Assembly (NCBI GenBank): GCA_963642245.1
Contig: CAVIFY010000046.1
Coordinates: forward strand, 1-17,241
Length of the DNA stretch: 17,241 nucleotides
Source: CAG-217 sp963642245
GTDB taxonomy: Bacteria; Bacillota; Clostridia; Oscillospirales; Acutalibacteraceae
Direction of reading: 5' to 3'
Below the pieces are notes generated by a model. The model was not told the DNA's origin. It searched no databases and saw nothing but the letters and a program-made list of their open reading frames with translations. Of the stretch, positions 6,275 through 13,005 are shown one piece after another. The first letter of the stretch is position 1. Each line of letters starts with the position of its first letter. The position numbers and the translations under genes are program-made.

Positions 6275-7387
6275 TTACCAAACCTGCCGGGCGATGGTGC
6301 GCACCAGGTCCAGCTTGGCCCACTGCTCGTCCTCGGTCAGCTTGTTGCCGATCTCGCAAGAGGCAAAGCCGCACTGGGGGCTTAGGCACAGGTTCTCCAG
6401 TGGCACCAACTCCGCCGCACGGGCGATCCGGGCTTTTACCGCCTCCGGGTCCTCCAGCACCGGGGACTTGGTGGTCACCAGCCCCAGCACCACCTTTTTG
6501 CCCGGGGCAACAAACTTCAGCGGTGCAAAATCGCCGGAGCGGGCGTCGTCAAATTCCAAATAAAAGCCGTCCACATTCTCCTTGGCAAACAGAATGGGTG
6601 CAATAGGCGCGTACCCGCCGGAGCTGGCCCAGGTGGAGTGGTAATTGCCCCGGCACACATGGGTGGTCACCACCAGGTCCTCCGGCTTGCCCTCCAGGGC
6701 GGCGTTGTTCAGTTGCAGGTACTTCTCCGCCTCGTCCTCCAGCTTGGCGCCAGTGCTTGCCAGGAACTGCTGATACCCGGCGTCGCAGAACATACCCCAG
6801 GTGCAGTCGTCCAGCTGCACATTGCGGCAACCGGCGGCATACAGATCGGTGATCACCTGGCGATACGCGGCGGCAATATCCGCCAGCAGCGCGTCATCAT
6901 CCGGATAAATCGCCCGGGTGGCCTTGCCGTTGTCCTCCCGGAACAGCTCTGCATACAGCTGGGCCGGTGCGGGAATGGTCTGGCGGGCAACGGTGTTGTC
7001 GTCCTCAAACTGCTTTACAAATTTGAAATGCTCCACAAAGGGGTGGTTCTCGCCGCTGATCTTGCCCACCACCTGCACAGAGCCGGGCGTGGTCTCCTCC
7101 CCGTGAAAAATATAGCCGTGGTCCAGGGTGATCTCCTGCAACCCTTGCAGTCCCCACATAAAGTCCAGGTGCCAGTAGCTGCGGCGGAACTCGCCGTCGG
7201 TAATGGTGTGGTAACCGGCGGCTTTTTGGCGCTGGATCAGCCGGCGGATCTCCCGGTCCTCCACTTCTTTCAGCCCGGCAGCGTCCAGCTCACCGGCGGC
7301 AAAAGCGGCGCGAGCGGCCTTAATGGGTTCCGGGCGCAAAAAGCTGCCTACAAAATCATAGCGAAAAGGTGCGTTCTTGCTGTACAT
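6275..7387 (-). CDS. MetE C-domain-type methyltransferase (YxjG/YxjH-like), putative homocysteine methylation
   Basis: A 370-residue protein corresponding to the catalytic half of cobalamin-independent methionine synthase. Members are annotated as methyltetrahydropteroyltriglutamate-homocysteine methyltransferases. They are believed to methylate homocysteine or a similar thiol, but the methyl donor is often uncertain because the N-terminal MetE half is missing. The likely zinc ligands are all visible: H243 and C245 (THVCRGNYHS), E278 (YLEFDD) and C339 (SPQCGF). The N-terminal DFVGSFLRP and ITDGEFRR (62-69) are typical of the group. ATG at 7385-7387 has GGAGG eight bases upstream. The gene has its own promoter and follows a LysR gene in the same direction; a MET-box-like site upstream fits control by sulfur or methionine status. 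Confidence 0.9.
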   Translation of the reverse strand: MYSKNAPFRYDFVGSFLRPEPIKAARAAFAAGELDAAGLKEVEDREIRRLIQRQKAAGYHTITDGEFRRSYWHLDFMWGLQGLQEITLDHGYIFHGEETTPGSVQVVGKISGENHPFVEHFKFVKQFEDDNTVARQTIPAPAQLYAELFREDNGKATRAIYPDDDALLADIAAAYRQVITDLYAAGCRNVQLDDCTWGMFCDAGYQQFLASTGAKLEDEAEKYLQLNNAALEGKPEDLVVTTHVCRGNYHSTWASSGGYAPIAPILFAKENVDGFYLEFDDARSGDFAPLKFVAPGKKVVLGLVTTKSPVLEDPEAVKARIARAAELVPLENLCLSPQCGFASCEIGNKLTEDEQWAKLDLVRTIARQVW

Positions 7388-7423
7388 ATCTTTGTCCTCC
7401 GTTTGGTTGTTGTCGTTGCTTAT

Positions 7424-7452
7424 AGTATAACGGAGGTGGTCGCTATTGTAAA
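7424..7452 (-). promoter_or_regulatory. Promoter of the MetE-type gene
   Basis: Minus strand -35 TTTACA (7447-7452), 17-bp spacer, -10 TATACT (7424-7429). The predicted transcription start is near 7417, so a leader of about 30 bases precedes the ATG. There is no room for a SAM riboswitch. Confidence 0.82.
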
Positions 7453-7474
7453 ATATGGATATTCAGCTGTTTGT

Positions 7475-7491
7475 CATAGTTTTAGTCTATA
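7475..7491. promoter_or_regulatory. MET-box-like LysR operator candidate
   Basis: The sequence catagttttagtctata agrees with the streptococcal MET-box consensus TATAGTTTNAAACTATA (site of LysR-type MtaR/MetR) at 13 of 16 defined positions. It also contains the ATAG-N7-CTAT half-sites of a T-N11-A LysR box. Its centre is about 66 bases upstream of the predicted start of the MetE-type transcript, where LysR activators usually bind. It overlaps the last codons and stop of the LysR gene. The comparison is from memory of the consensus. Confidence 0.55.
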
Positions 7492-8387
7492 GGCACATAC
7501 TGTTTCAAATTCTCAATATACGCCCGGCAAAGGCTGCCCGGCTGCACACCGGCAGGCAAAATATACCCGATCTCCATGGGCGCCACGCCGGTGAGGGGCA
7601 CGGCCACAATGTTCTCGCCGTTGAGCTTGCTGTCGATCACGCCGCTGCACACAGTATAGCCCTGCAAGCCGATCAGCAGATTAAACAGGGTGGCCCGGTC
7701 CCGCACCCGGATATTTTTGCTGCGCACTGCCGGGCTGAAGATCTCTTCCGAAAAATAAAAGGAATTGTGGTCCCCTTGCTCAAAGGACAGGTACGGGTAC
7801 GCCGCCAAATCGTCAAAGGACACCGCCGGTGCCCCGGAGAGCGGGTGGTCGCTGCTGACAAACACATGGGCGTGGGCGGTAAACAGGGGCGTAAAATCCA
7901 GATCGGCTCCCCGCAGCAGCTTTTGCAGCGCCGTGCGGTTAAAGTCGTTAAAATACAGCAGACCGATCTCGCTTTTGCGCTGGGCCACATCCTCAATGAT
8001 CTCGTAGGTTTGGGTCTCCCGCAAAGAGAAATCGTAGCGGTCGCCGCCCCGCTCCCGGATCAGGTCCACAAAGGCGTTCACCGCAAAGGAATAGTGCTGG
8101 GTAGACACGCAAAACGCCTGCTTGCGCACCGGGTCGCCCTTGTAGCGGCTCTCCAGCAGCGCCGTCTGCTCCAAAATTTGGCGGGCGTAAGACAGAAACA
8201 CCTCGCCCTCTTTGGTCACGATCACGCCCTTATTGGTGCGGTGGAACAGGGTCAGGTGCATTTCGCTCTCCAGCTCCTGAATGGCGGCGCTCAGGCTGGG
8301 CTGGGCCACAAACAGCGCCTTGGCCGCCCCGCTGACGGTGCCGCACTCTGCCACCTTTACCACATATTCCAGTTGTTTTAATGTCAT
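7482..8387 (-). CDS. LysR-family transcriptional regulator
   Basis: A 301-residue protein, the normal LysR length. An N-terminal winged helix-turn-helix (residues about 1-60) contains GTVSGAAKALFVAQPSLSAA (16-35), followed by FHRTNKGVIVTKEGE (48-62) and a linker helix. The rest is a periplasmic-binding-protein-like effector domain. I chose ATG 8385-8387 (MTLKQLEY) because GGGGAG lies about six bases upstream. The ATG two codons earlier (8393) would sit directly on that site, and the long extension to 8621 would cross the promoter and the gpmI terminator. The gene is immediately upstream of a MetE-type enzyme in the same direction, so that gene is its likely target, possibly through the palindrome at 7475. 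The effector is not known; O-acetylserine or homocysteine are typical for relatives. Confidence 0.93.
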   Translation of the reverse strand: MTLKQLEYVVKVAECGTVSGAAKALFVAQPSLSAAIQELESEMHLTLFHRTNKGVIVTKEGEVFLSYARQILEQTALLESRYKGDPVRKQAFCVSTQHYSFAVNAFVDLIRERGGDRYDFSLRETQTYEIIEDVAQRKSEIGLLYFNDFNRTALQKLLRGADLDFTPLFTAHAHVFVSSDHPLSGAPAVSFDDLAAYPYLSFEQGDHNSFYFSEEIFSPAVRSKNIRVRDRATLFNLLIGLQGYTVCSGVIDSKLNGENIVAVPLTGVAPMEIGYILPAGVQPGSLCRAYIENLKQYVPID

Positions 8388-8408
8388 AGCCATCTCCCCT
8401 TTGTCATT

Positions 8409-8438
8409 ATTATACGCTATTTGGTGCCCGAGTGTAAA
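8409..8438 (-). promoter_or_regulatory. Promoter of the LysR gene
   Basis: Minus strand -35 TTTACA (8433-8438), 18-bp spacer, -10 TATAAT (8409-8414), some 20 bases before the start codon. Confidence 0.78.
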
Positions 8439-8494
8439 GGTTTGATCTATGGCAAAGTCATTCAATATTCCCCGGCGATCATGATTTACAAAAC

Positions 8495-8523
8495 CAAAAA
8501 ACGGCGGTGCAAACGCACCGCCG
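8495..8523 (-). terminator. Terminator of the pgk-tpiA-gpmI operon
   Basis: The minus strand has a perfect 9-bp stem cggcggtgc/gcaccgccg (8502-8510 and 8515-8523), a four-base loop and six T. It starts 16 bases after the gpmI stop. Confidence 0.95.
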
Positions 8524-8539
8524 CCAAAGGGACTTAAAA

Positions 8540-10069
8540 TTACTCTACAATAGAGGTGCCGGTCATTTCTTCCGGCTGGGGCAGACCCATCACCTTGAGC
8601 ATGGTGGGGGCAATGTCGCACAGCTTGCCGCCCTCACGCAGGGTGCAGGGGTAGTTCACCACGATAAAGGGCACCGGGTTGGTGGTGTGGGCCGTGAACG
8701 GCTCGTCGTTCTCGTCCAGCATCTTGTCTGCATTGCCGTGGTCGGCAGTCACAAACAGCACGCCGTCCATATCCTTTACCGCCTGGACCAGGCTGCCAAC
8801 GCAGGCGTCCACCGTCTCCACAGCCTTAACGGCAGCGGGGATAATGCCGGTGTGGCCCACCATATCGCAGTTGGCAAAGTTGACGATCACCACATCGTAC
8901 TTGCCGCTGCGCACGGCCTCGTTGAGCTTTTCAGACACCTGGGGTGCGCTCATCTCCGGCATCAGGTCAAAGGTAGAGATCTTGGGAGAGGGCACCAAAA
9001 TGCGGTCCTCGCCCGGGTACGGCTCCTCTGCGCCGCCGTTAAAGAAGAAGGTCACATGGGCATACTTCTGGGTCTCGGCGATCCGCAGCTGGGTCTTGCC
9101 CTGCTTGGACAGGTACTCGCCAAAGGTGTTCTCCAGGCTCTCCGGCCCAAAGGCCACATGCACGCAAGGCATCTCTGCGTCATACTGGCTCATGCACACA
9201 AAATAGGGGTTCAGGGCGCCGCCCTTGCGGTCAAAGCCGGTAAATGCCGGATCCACAAAGGCACGGGTGATCTCCCGGGCACGGTCCGGCCGGAAGTTGA
9301 AGAAGATCACGCTGTCGCCGCTCTGTACGCGACCCTCGTTGCCCACAACGGTGGGCAGCACGAACTCGTCGGTCAGGTGCTTGCCGTCCTCGTCCACGGT
9401 CTCATAAGACGCACGCACAGCCGCCACAGCGTCCGTAGCCTGCACGCCCTCGCCGTACACCATAGCGGCATAGGCTTTCTCCACACGGTCCCAAATATTA
9501 TCACGATCCATAGCGTAGAAACGGCCCATTACAGAGGCGATCTTGCCTACGCCCAGCTCGTTCATCTTGGCCTGGAGCTGTTCCAGATCCTCCGTAGCAG
9601 ACGCAGGGGGCACATCACGGCCGTCCAGGAATGCGTGCACATACACCTTGGAAACGCCCTGTTTCTTGGCCATCTCCAGCAGGTTGTACAGGTGGGTAAT
9701 GTGGCTGTGCACACCGCCGGGAGACACCAGGCCCATCAGGTGCAGGGCCTTGTCCTTGGCGTTCTCCATGGCGCCTACCAGCACCTCATTCTTATAGGCC
9801 TCGCCGTCGGCAAACGCCTTGGAAATGCGGGTCAGATCCTGGTACACCACGCGGCCGGCACCCATATTGGTGTGGCCCACCTCGCTGTTGCCCATCTGGC
9901 CGTCCGGCAGACCCACATCCATACCGGAGGCACCGATATAGGTATAGGGGCACTCGGCCATCAGCTTGTCCAAATTGGGCTTCTTGGCCATAGCAATGGC
10001 GTTGCCGTGGTCGGACGGGTTCTTGCCAAAGCCGTCCATAATGCAAAGCACATAAGGTTTCTTAGACAT
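8540..10069 (-). CDS. gpmI: 2,3-bisphosphoglycerate-independent phosphoglycerate mutase
   Basis: GpmI interconverts 3- and 2-phosphoglycerate through a phosphoserine intermediate, using two Mn2+ ions. The 509-residue protein has the standard two-domain (alkaline-phosphatase-like plus transferase) length. Visible residues include metal-binding D12 (IMDGFG) and catalytic Ser62 in DGQMGNSEVGHTNMGAG (56-72). Further landmarks are the HITHLYNLLEMAKKQG and DGRDVPP segments, and C-terminal ADHGN with TAHTTNPVPF. The ATG at 10067-10069 has AAGGAAG eight bases upstream. Third gene of the glycolytic operon; an 84-base gap holding a hairpin (10110-10137) separates it from tpiA. Confidence 0.98.
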   Translation of the reverse strand: MSKKPYVLCIMDGFGKNPSDHGNAIAMAKKPNLDKLMAECPYTYIGASGMDVGLPDGQMGNSEVGHTNMGAGRVVYQDLTRISKAFADGEAYKNEVLVGAMENAKDKALHLMGLVSPGGVHSHITHLYNLLEMAKKQGVSKVYVHAFLDGRDVPPASATEDLEQLQAKMNELGVGKIASVMGRFYAMDRDNIWDRVEKAYAAMVYGEGVQATDAVAAVRASYETVDEDGKHLTDEFVLPTVVGNEGRVQSGDSVIFFNFRPDRAREITRAFVDPAFTGFDRKGGALNPYFVCMSQYDAEMPCVHVAFGPESLENTFGEYLSKQGKTQLRIAETQKYAHVTFFFNGGAEEPYPGEDRILVPSPKISTFDLMPEMSAPQVSEKLNEAVRSGKYDVVIVNFANCDMVGHTGIIPAAVKAVETVDACVGSLVQAVKDMDGVLFVTADHGNADKMLDENDEPFTAHTTNPVPFIVVNYPCTLREGGKLCDIAPTMLKVMGLPQPEEMTGTSIVE

Positions 10070-10109
10070 AGTAATAACTTCCTTTCACGGATGAAGTGAC
10101 AAAGCAAGA

Positions 10110-10137
10110 GGGAGCAGCGACCGTCGCCGCAACTCCC
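10110..10137 (-). other. Intercistronic mRNA hairpin between tpiA and gpmI
   Basis: On the minus strand GGGAG and CTCCC pair, and after a three-base bulge CGGCGA and TCGCTG pair around a CGG loop. No T run follows, so it is not a standard terminator. It could act in mRNA processing or protect the upstream message. The function is inference. Confidence 0.55.
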
Positions 10138-10153
10138 CCCAGCCATTGATTTT

Positions 10154-10921
10154 TTATTTAGAAGCAGCCTTCACGATCACGGAGAAGTCCTTGGCCTTCA
10201 AAGAAGCGCCGCCGATCAGCCCGCCGTCCACATGCTCCTTGGCCAGCAGCTCCTCTGCGTTGCCGGCGTTCATAGAACCGCCGTACTGCACCACAAAAGC
10301 GTCCGCAGCAGCCTGGCCGTACAGCTGAGCGATAACGGAACGGATATAACCGTTCACCTCGTCAGCCTGATCCGCCGTAGCGGTCTTGCCGGTGCCGATG
10401 GCCCATACAGGCTCATAAGCGATGATCACATTCTTCAGCTCTTCCTCGCTGACGCCCTGCAAAGCGATCTTGGTCTGCATACCGACCACCTCAAAGGTGA
10501 CGCCCTGCTCGCGCTCCTCCAGCACCTCGCCTACGCAAAGGATCACTTTCAGCCCATTGTCCAGGGCAGCGCGCACGCGCTTGTTCACGGTCTCGTTGGT
10601 CTCGCCGAAATACTGGCGGCGCTCACTGTGGCCGATGATCACATAGGGCACACCCATAGCCTTCAGCATGGGAGCGGACACCTCAGCGGTGAATGCGCCT
10701 TTCTCTGCCCAGTGGCAGTTCTCAGCGCCTACCTGAATGTTGGAGCCTTTGGTGGCGTCCAGTGCAGCCTGCAGGTCCACAAAGGGAGCACAGATGATCA
10801 CATCGCAGTCCGCGTCTGCCACCAGGGGTTTCATCTCCTCCAGCAGAGCAGTGGTCTCTGCGGGGGTGTTGTTCATTTTCCAGTTGCCGGCAATGACGGC
10901 CTTACGAAGTGCTTTGTTCAT
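10154..10921 (-). CDS. tpiA: Triosephosphate isomerase
   Basis: TpiA interconverts dihydroxyacetone phosphate and glyceraldehyde 3-phosphate. The protein is 255 residues, the usual size of one TIM barrel. The full catalytic set is present: N13 and K15 in GNWKMN, H98 in IGHSERR, and E170 in AYEPVWAIGTGK with its mobile loop. Phosphate-binding glycines lie in VQYGGSM and GGLIGGASL. The ATG at 10919-10921 has AGAGG upstream. It is preceded by pgk at a distance of 40 bases and followed by gpmI, so it is part of one glycolytic transcript. Confidence 0.98.
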   Translation of the reverse strand: MNKALRKAVIAGNWKMNNTPAETTALLEEMKPLVADADCDVIICAPFVDLQAALDATKGSNIQVGAENCHWAEKGAFTAEVSAPMLKAMGVPYVIIGHSERRQYFGETNETVNKRVRAALDNGLKVILCVGEVLEEREQGVTFEVVGMQTKIALQGVSEEELKNVIIAYEPVWAIGTGKTATADQADEVNGYIRSVIAQLYGQAAADAFVVQYGGSMNAGNAEELLAKEHVDGGLIGGASLKAKDFSVIVKAASK

Positions 10922-10961
10922 AACTCACTTACCTCTTTTATAGAAAAAATAGAATTAGCAA

Positions 10962-12161
10962 TTAGTCCTTATCCTGCAGTGCAGCGATACCGGGCAGCTC
11001 CTTGCCCTCCAGGAATTCCAGAGAGGCGCCGCCGCCGGTGGAAATGTGGCTCATCTTATCGGCAAAGCCCAGCTTGGTCACAGCAGCCACAGAGTCGCCG
11101 CCGCCGATGATGGAGATGGCGCCGCTGTCTGCAATGGCCTTAGCCACAGCAATGGTGCCGCTGGCAAAGTTGTCCCACTCGGACACGCCCATGGGGCCGT
11201 TCCAGATCACAGTGCCTGCGCCGTCAATGGCGTCAGCAAACAGCTTCTCGGTCTTGGGGCCGATGTCCAGGCCCATCCAGCCGTCCGGAATATCATCGGA
11301 CTTGCAGATCATGGACTCGGTGTCCTCTTTATACTCTTTGCCGCAGCGGTTGTCTACGGGGATCAGGAACTTCACGCCCTTGTCCTTGGCAGCCTGCATC
11401 ATTTCGCCGGCCTTGTCCACCCAGTCAGCCTCCAGCAGAGAGGTGCCGATGTTGTGGCCCAGGTACTTCATAAAGGTGTAAGCCATACCGCCGCCGATGA
11501 TGATGGTGTCGCACTTGTCGATCAGGTTAGAGATCACGCCGATCTTGTCAGACACCTTGGCGCCGCCCAGGATCGCAACCAGCGGGCGCTTGGGATCGGC
11601 CAGTGCGCCGCCCATAAACTGGATCTCTTTCTGGATCAGGTAGCCGCAGGCAGCCGGCAGGTAAGAGGCCACGCCGGTGGTGGAGCAGTGGGCACGGTGT
11701 GCGGTGCCGAATGCGTCGTTCACAAACAGGTCTGCCAAAGAAGCCAGCTCCTTGGAGAAGTTCTCCTCGTTCTTGGTCTCCTCTGCACGGTAACGCACAT
11801 TCTCCAGCAGCATCACCTGGCCGTCCTGCAAGTCGGCAGCCATCTTCTTGGCATTGTCGCCAACCACATTCTCGTCCTCAGCCAGCGGCACATCCACGCC
11901 CAGGTACTCGCTCAGGCGCTTGGCCACGGGAGCCAGGCTGAACTCAGGCTTATACTCGCCCTTGGGTCTGCCCAGGTGGGAGCACAGGATCACCTTGGCG
12001 CCCTGCTCCATCAGGTACTTAATGGTGGGCAGTGCAGCTACGATACGCTTGTCGTTGGTGATCTCGCCGTCTTTCAGCGGAACATTAAAGTCGCAGCGTA
12101 CCAGTACGCGCTTGCCTTTAACATCCATATCTTCAACGGATTTTTTGTTCAGTGCGTTCAT
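10962..12161 (-). CDS. pgk: Phosphoglycerate kinase
   Basis: Pgk transfers the acyl phosphate of 1,3-bisphosphoglycerate to ADP, the first ATP-yielding step of lower glycolysis. At 399 residues it has the normal bacterial length. It shows VRCDFNVP (21-28), SHLGRPKG (61-68), GGAKVSDKIG in the middle, and GGGDSVAAV near the C-terminus (nucleotide-binding side). The ATG at 12159-12161 has AAGGAG ten bases upstream. First gene of the pgk-tpiA-gpmI operon with a clear promoter at 12226-12254. A gap gene, often placed just before pgk in Firmicutes, is absent here. Confidence 0.98.
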   Translation of the reverse strand: MNALNKKSVEDMDVKGKRVLVRCDFNVPLKDGEITNDKRIVAALPTIKYLMEQGAKVILCSHLGRPKGEYKPEFSLAPVAKRLSEYLGVDVPLAEDENVVGDNAKKMAADLQDGQVMLLENVRYRAEETKNEENFSKELASLADLFVNDAFGTAHRAHCSTTGVASYLPAACGYLIQKEIQFMGGALADPKRPLVAILGGAKVSDKIGVISNLIDKCDTIIIGGGMAYTFMKYLGHNIGTSLLEADWVDKAGEMMQAAKDKGVKFLIPVDNRCGKEYKEDTESMICKSDDIPDGWMGLDIGPKTEKLFADAIDGAGTVIWNGPMGVSEWDNFASGTIAVAKAIADSGAISIIGGGDSVAAVTKLGFADKMSHISTGGGASLEFLEGKELPGIAALQDKD

Positions 12162-12225
12162 AAAATAACAACTCCTTCAAGTTAATCTGTCTTTTTTAGA
12201 AAAGCCTGATATTTTTACCGATACA

Positions 12226-12254
12226 ATTATAGCCGATTTGCCCCTATATTGCAA
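12226..12254 (-). promoter_or_regulatory. Promoter of the pgk-tpiA-gpmI operon
   Basis: Minus strand -35 TTGCAA (12249-12254), 17-bp spacer, consensus -10 TATAAT (12226-12231). It leaves a leader of about 57 bases before pgk, in which I see no strong structure. Confidence 0.9.
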
Positions 12255-12378
12255 GAAAAAATTGGCACCCGCCGGCAGATTTGTTATATTATTCACAACT
12301 TGCCCGCCGCTATGCAAAATCTTGTGCAAGGTGAATAGAATTCAGGATCGTTCGACGGGAACAGCCCGCCGGTTGTTT

Positions 12379-12440
12379 TATCCCCTCAGTCGCATAAATG
12401 CGACAGCTCCCCTTGATTACATAAAAGGGGAGCCTTTTTA
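12379..12440 (+). repeat. Two-hairpin repeat of the CCCTC family, terminator-like on the plus strand
   Basis: After cccctca come hairpin gtcgcat/atgcgac (12389-12404) and then gctcccctt/aaggggagc (12406-12433), followed by a T-rich run. It stands upstream of the pgk promoter, not at the end of any visible plus-strand gene. Confidence 0.75.
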
Positions 12441-12780
12441 TTTGTAATGTAAAGAAGAACCGGTAGGGGCGGATACCATCCGCCCGCCGTGTAATCCCTC
12501 AGTCGCGCAAGCGCGCCAGCTCCCTTTACAAGGGAGCCAAAGATATTGTAACCGATTTGCCTCCCTTGCAAAGGGAGGTGGATTTGCCGCAGGCAAATTC
12601 GGAGGGATTGGCCGAAGGCAATGACAAAAATGTTTTACTTCTTAGTACCGCGGGCGGCAGATTGCCGCCCCTACGACGAAAGGAACGCTCCATTTACCGG
12701 TAGGGGCGGATAACATCCGCCCGCCATGTAATCCCTCCACCACCTACGGTGGTCCCCCTCCCTTTACAAGGGAGGCTTTG
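12441..12780. repeat. Cluster of GTAG-end hairpins and CCCTC-family repeats
   Basis: This gene-free stretch is almost entirely repeat. GTAG-end hairpins lie at 12463-12485 and 12700-12722 (both gggcggat arms) and at 12652-12674 (gggcggca arms, opposite orientation). CCCTC-type two-hairpin units lie at about 12494-12538 (cgcgc/gcgcg then gctccctt/aagggagc), 12560-12598 (opposite orientation, cctccctt/aagggagg then atttgcc/ggcaaat), and 12733-12775 (accacc/ggtggt then cctccctt/aagggagg). The first hairpin of each unit differs in sequence but is always self-complementary. No protein-like frame or RNA gene is seen. Confidence 0.75.
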
Positions 12781-12792
12781 TTTTATAACCTT

Positions 12793-12926
12793 TTCGGCTC
12801 CCTTGTAAAGGGTGACTCCCCGCAGTGCGGGGAGATGTCGCGCAGCGACAGAGGGGACGGGCACCGGTTAGGTGCTGTCACGAAGTGACTGAGGGATTGT
12901 TCGGCGGGAGCAAGCCCCCGCCCTAC
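12793..12926 (+). repeat. Composite multi-hairpin repeat, copy B, with GTAG-end hairpin
   Basis: 12814-12899 matches 1-87 with one base missing. It is preceded by ggctcccttgtaaagggtga, the module seen in copy C and at 6151. It is followed at 12903-12926 by hairpin ggcgggagc/gcccccgcc and ctac. In copy A the hairpin in the same place has different arms (ggcacgatg), so the second module is exchanged between copies. Confidence 0.8.
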
Positions 12927-12954
12927 GGTTATGTAAAATGCGGTAGACAAACGC

Positions 12955-12988
12955 AAAAAAGAACGGATACCGAAGTACCCGTTCTTTT
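12955..12988 (-). terminator. Terminator of pckG with UUCG tetraloop
   Basis: The minus strand pairs GAACGGGTAC with GTATCCGTTC (one G-T pair) around a TTCG loop, extended by AAAA/TTTT and ending in a T run. It begins 17 bases after the pckG stop codon. Confidence 0.95.
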
Positions 12989-13005
12989 GATTTATGATTT
13001 GGAAC

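Noticed and set aside
7388..7481. Possible SAM riboswitch before the MetE-type gene
   Set aside because: The gap is only 94 bases, holds a promoter, and leaves a leader of about 30 bases, too short for a SAM riboswitch.
8388..8621. N-terminal extension of the LysR gene
   Set aside because: It would cross the gene's own promoter and the gpmI terminator, and the LysR helix-turn-helix domain begins normally at the ATG at 8387.
8507..10099. 530-codon plus-strand open frame opposite gpmI
   Set aside because: Shadow of a complete GpmI gene; it also runs through the gpmI terminator hairpin.
12379..12935. Possible CRISPR array
   Set aside because: The repeats are unequal in length, occur in both orientations, carry their variation inside hairpins, and have no uniform spacers or cas genes nearby.
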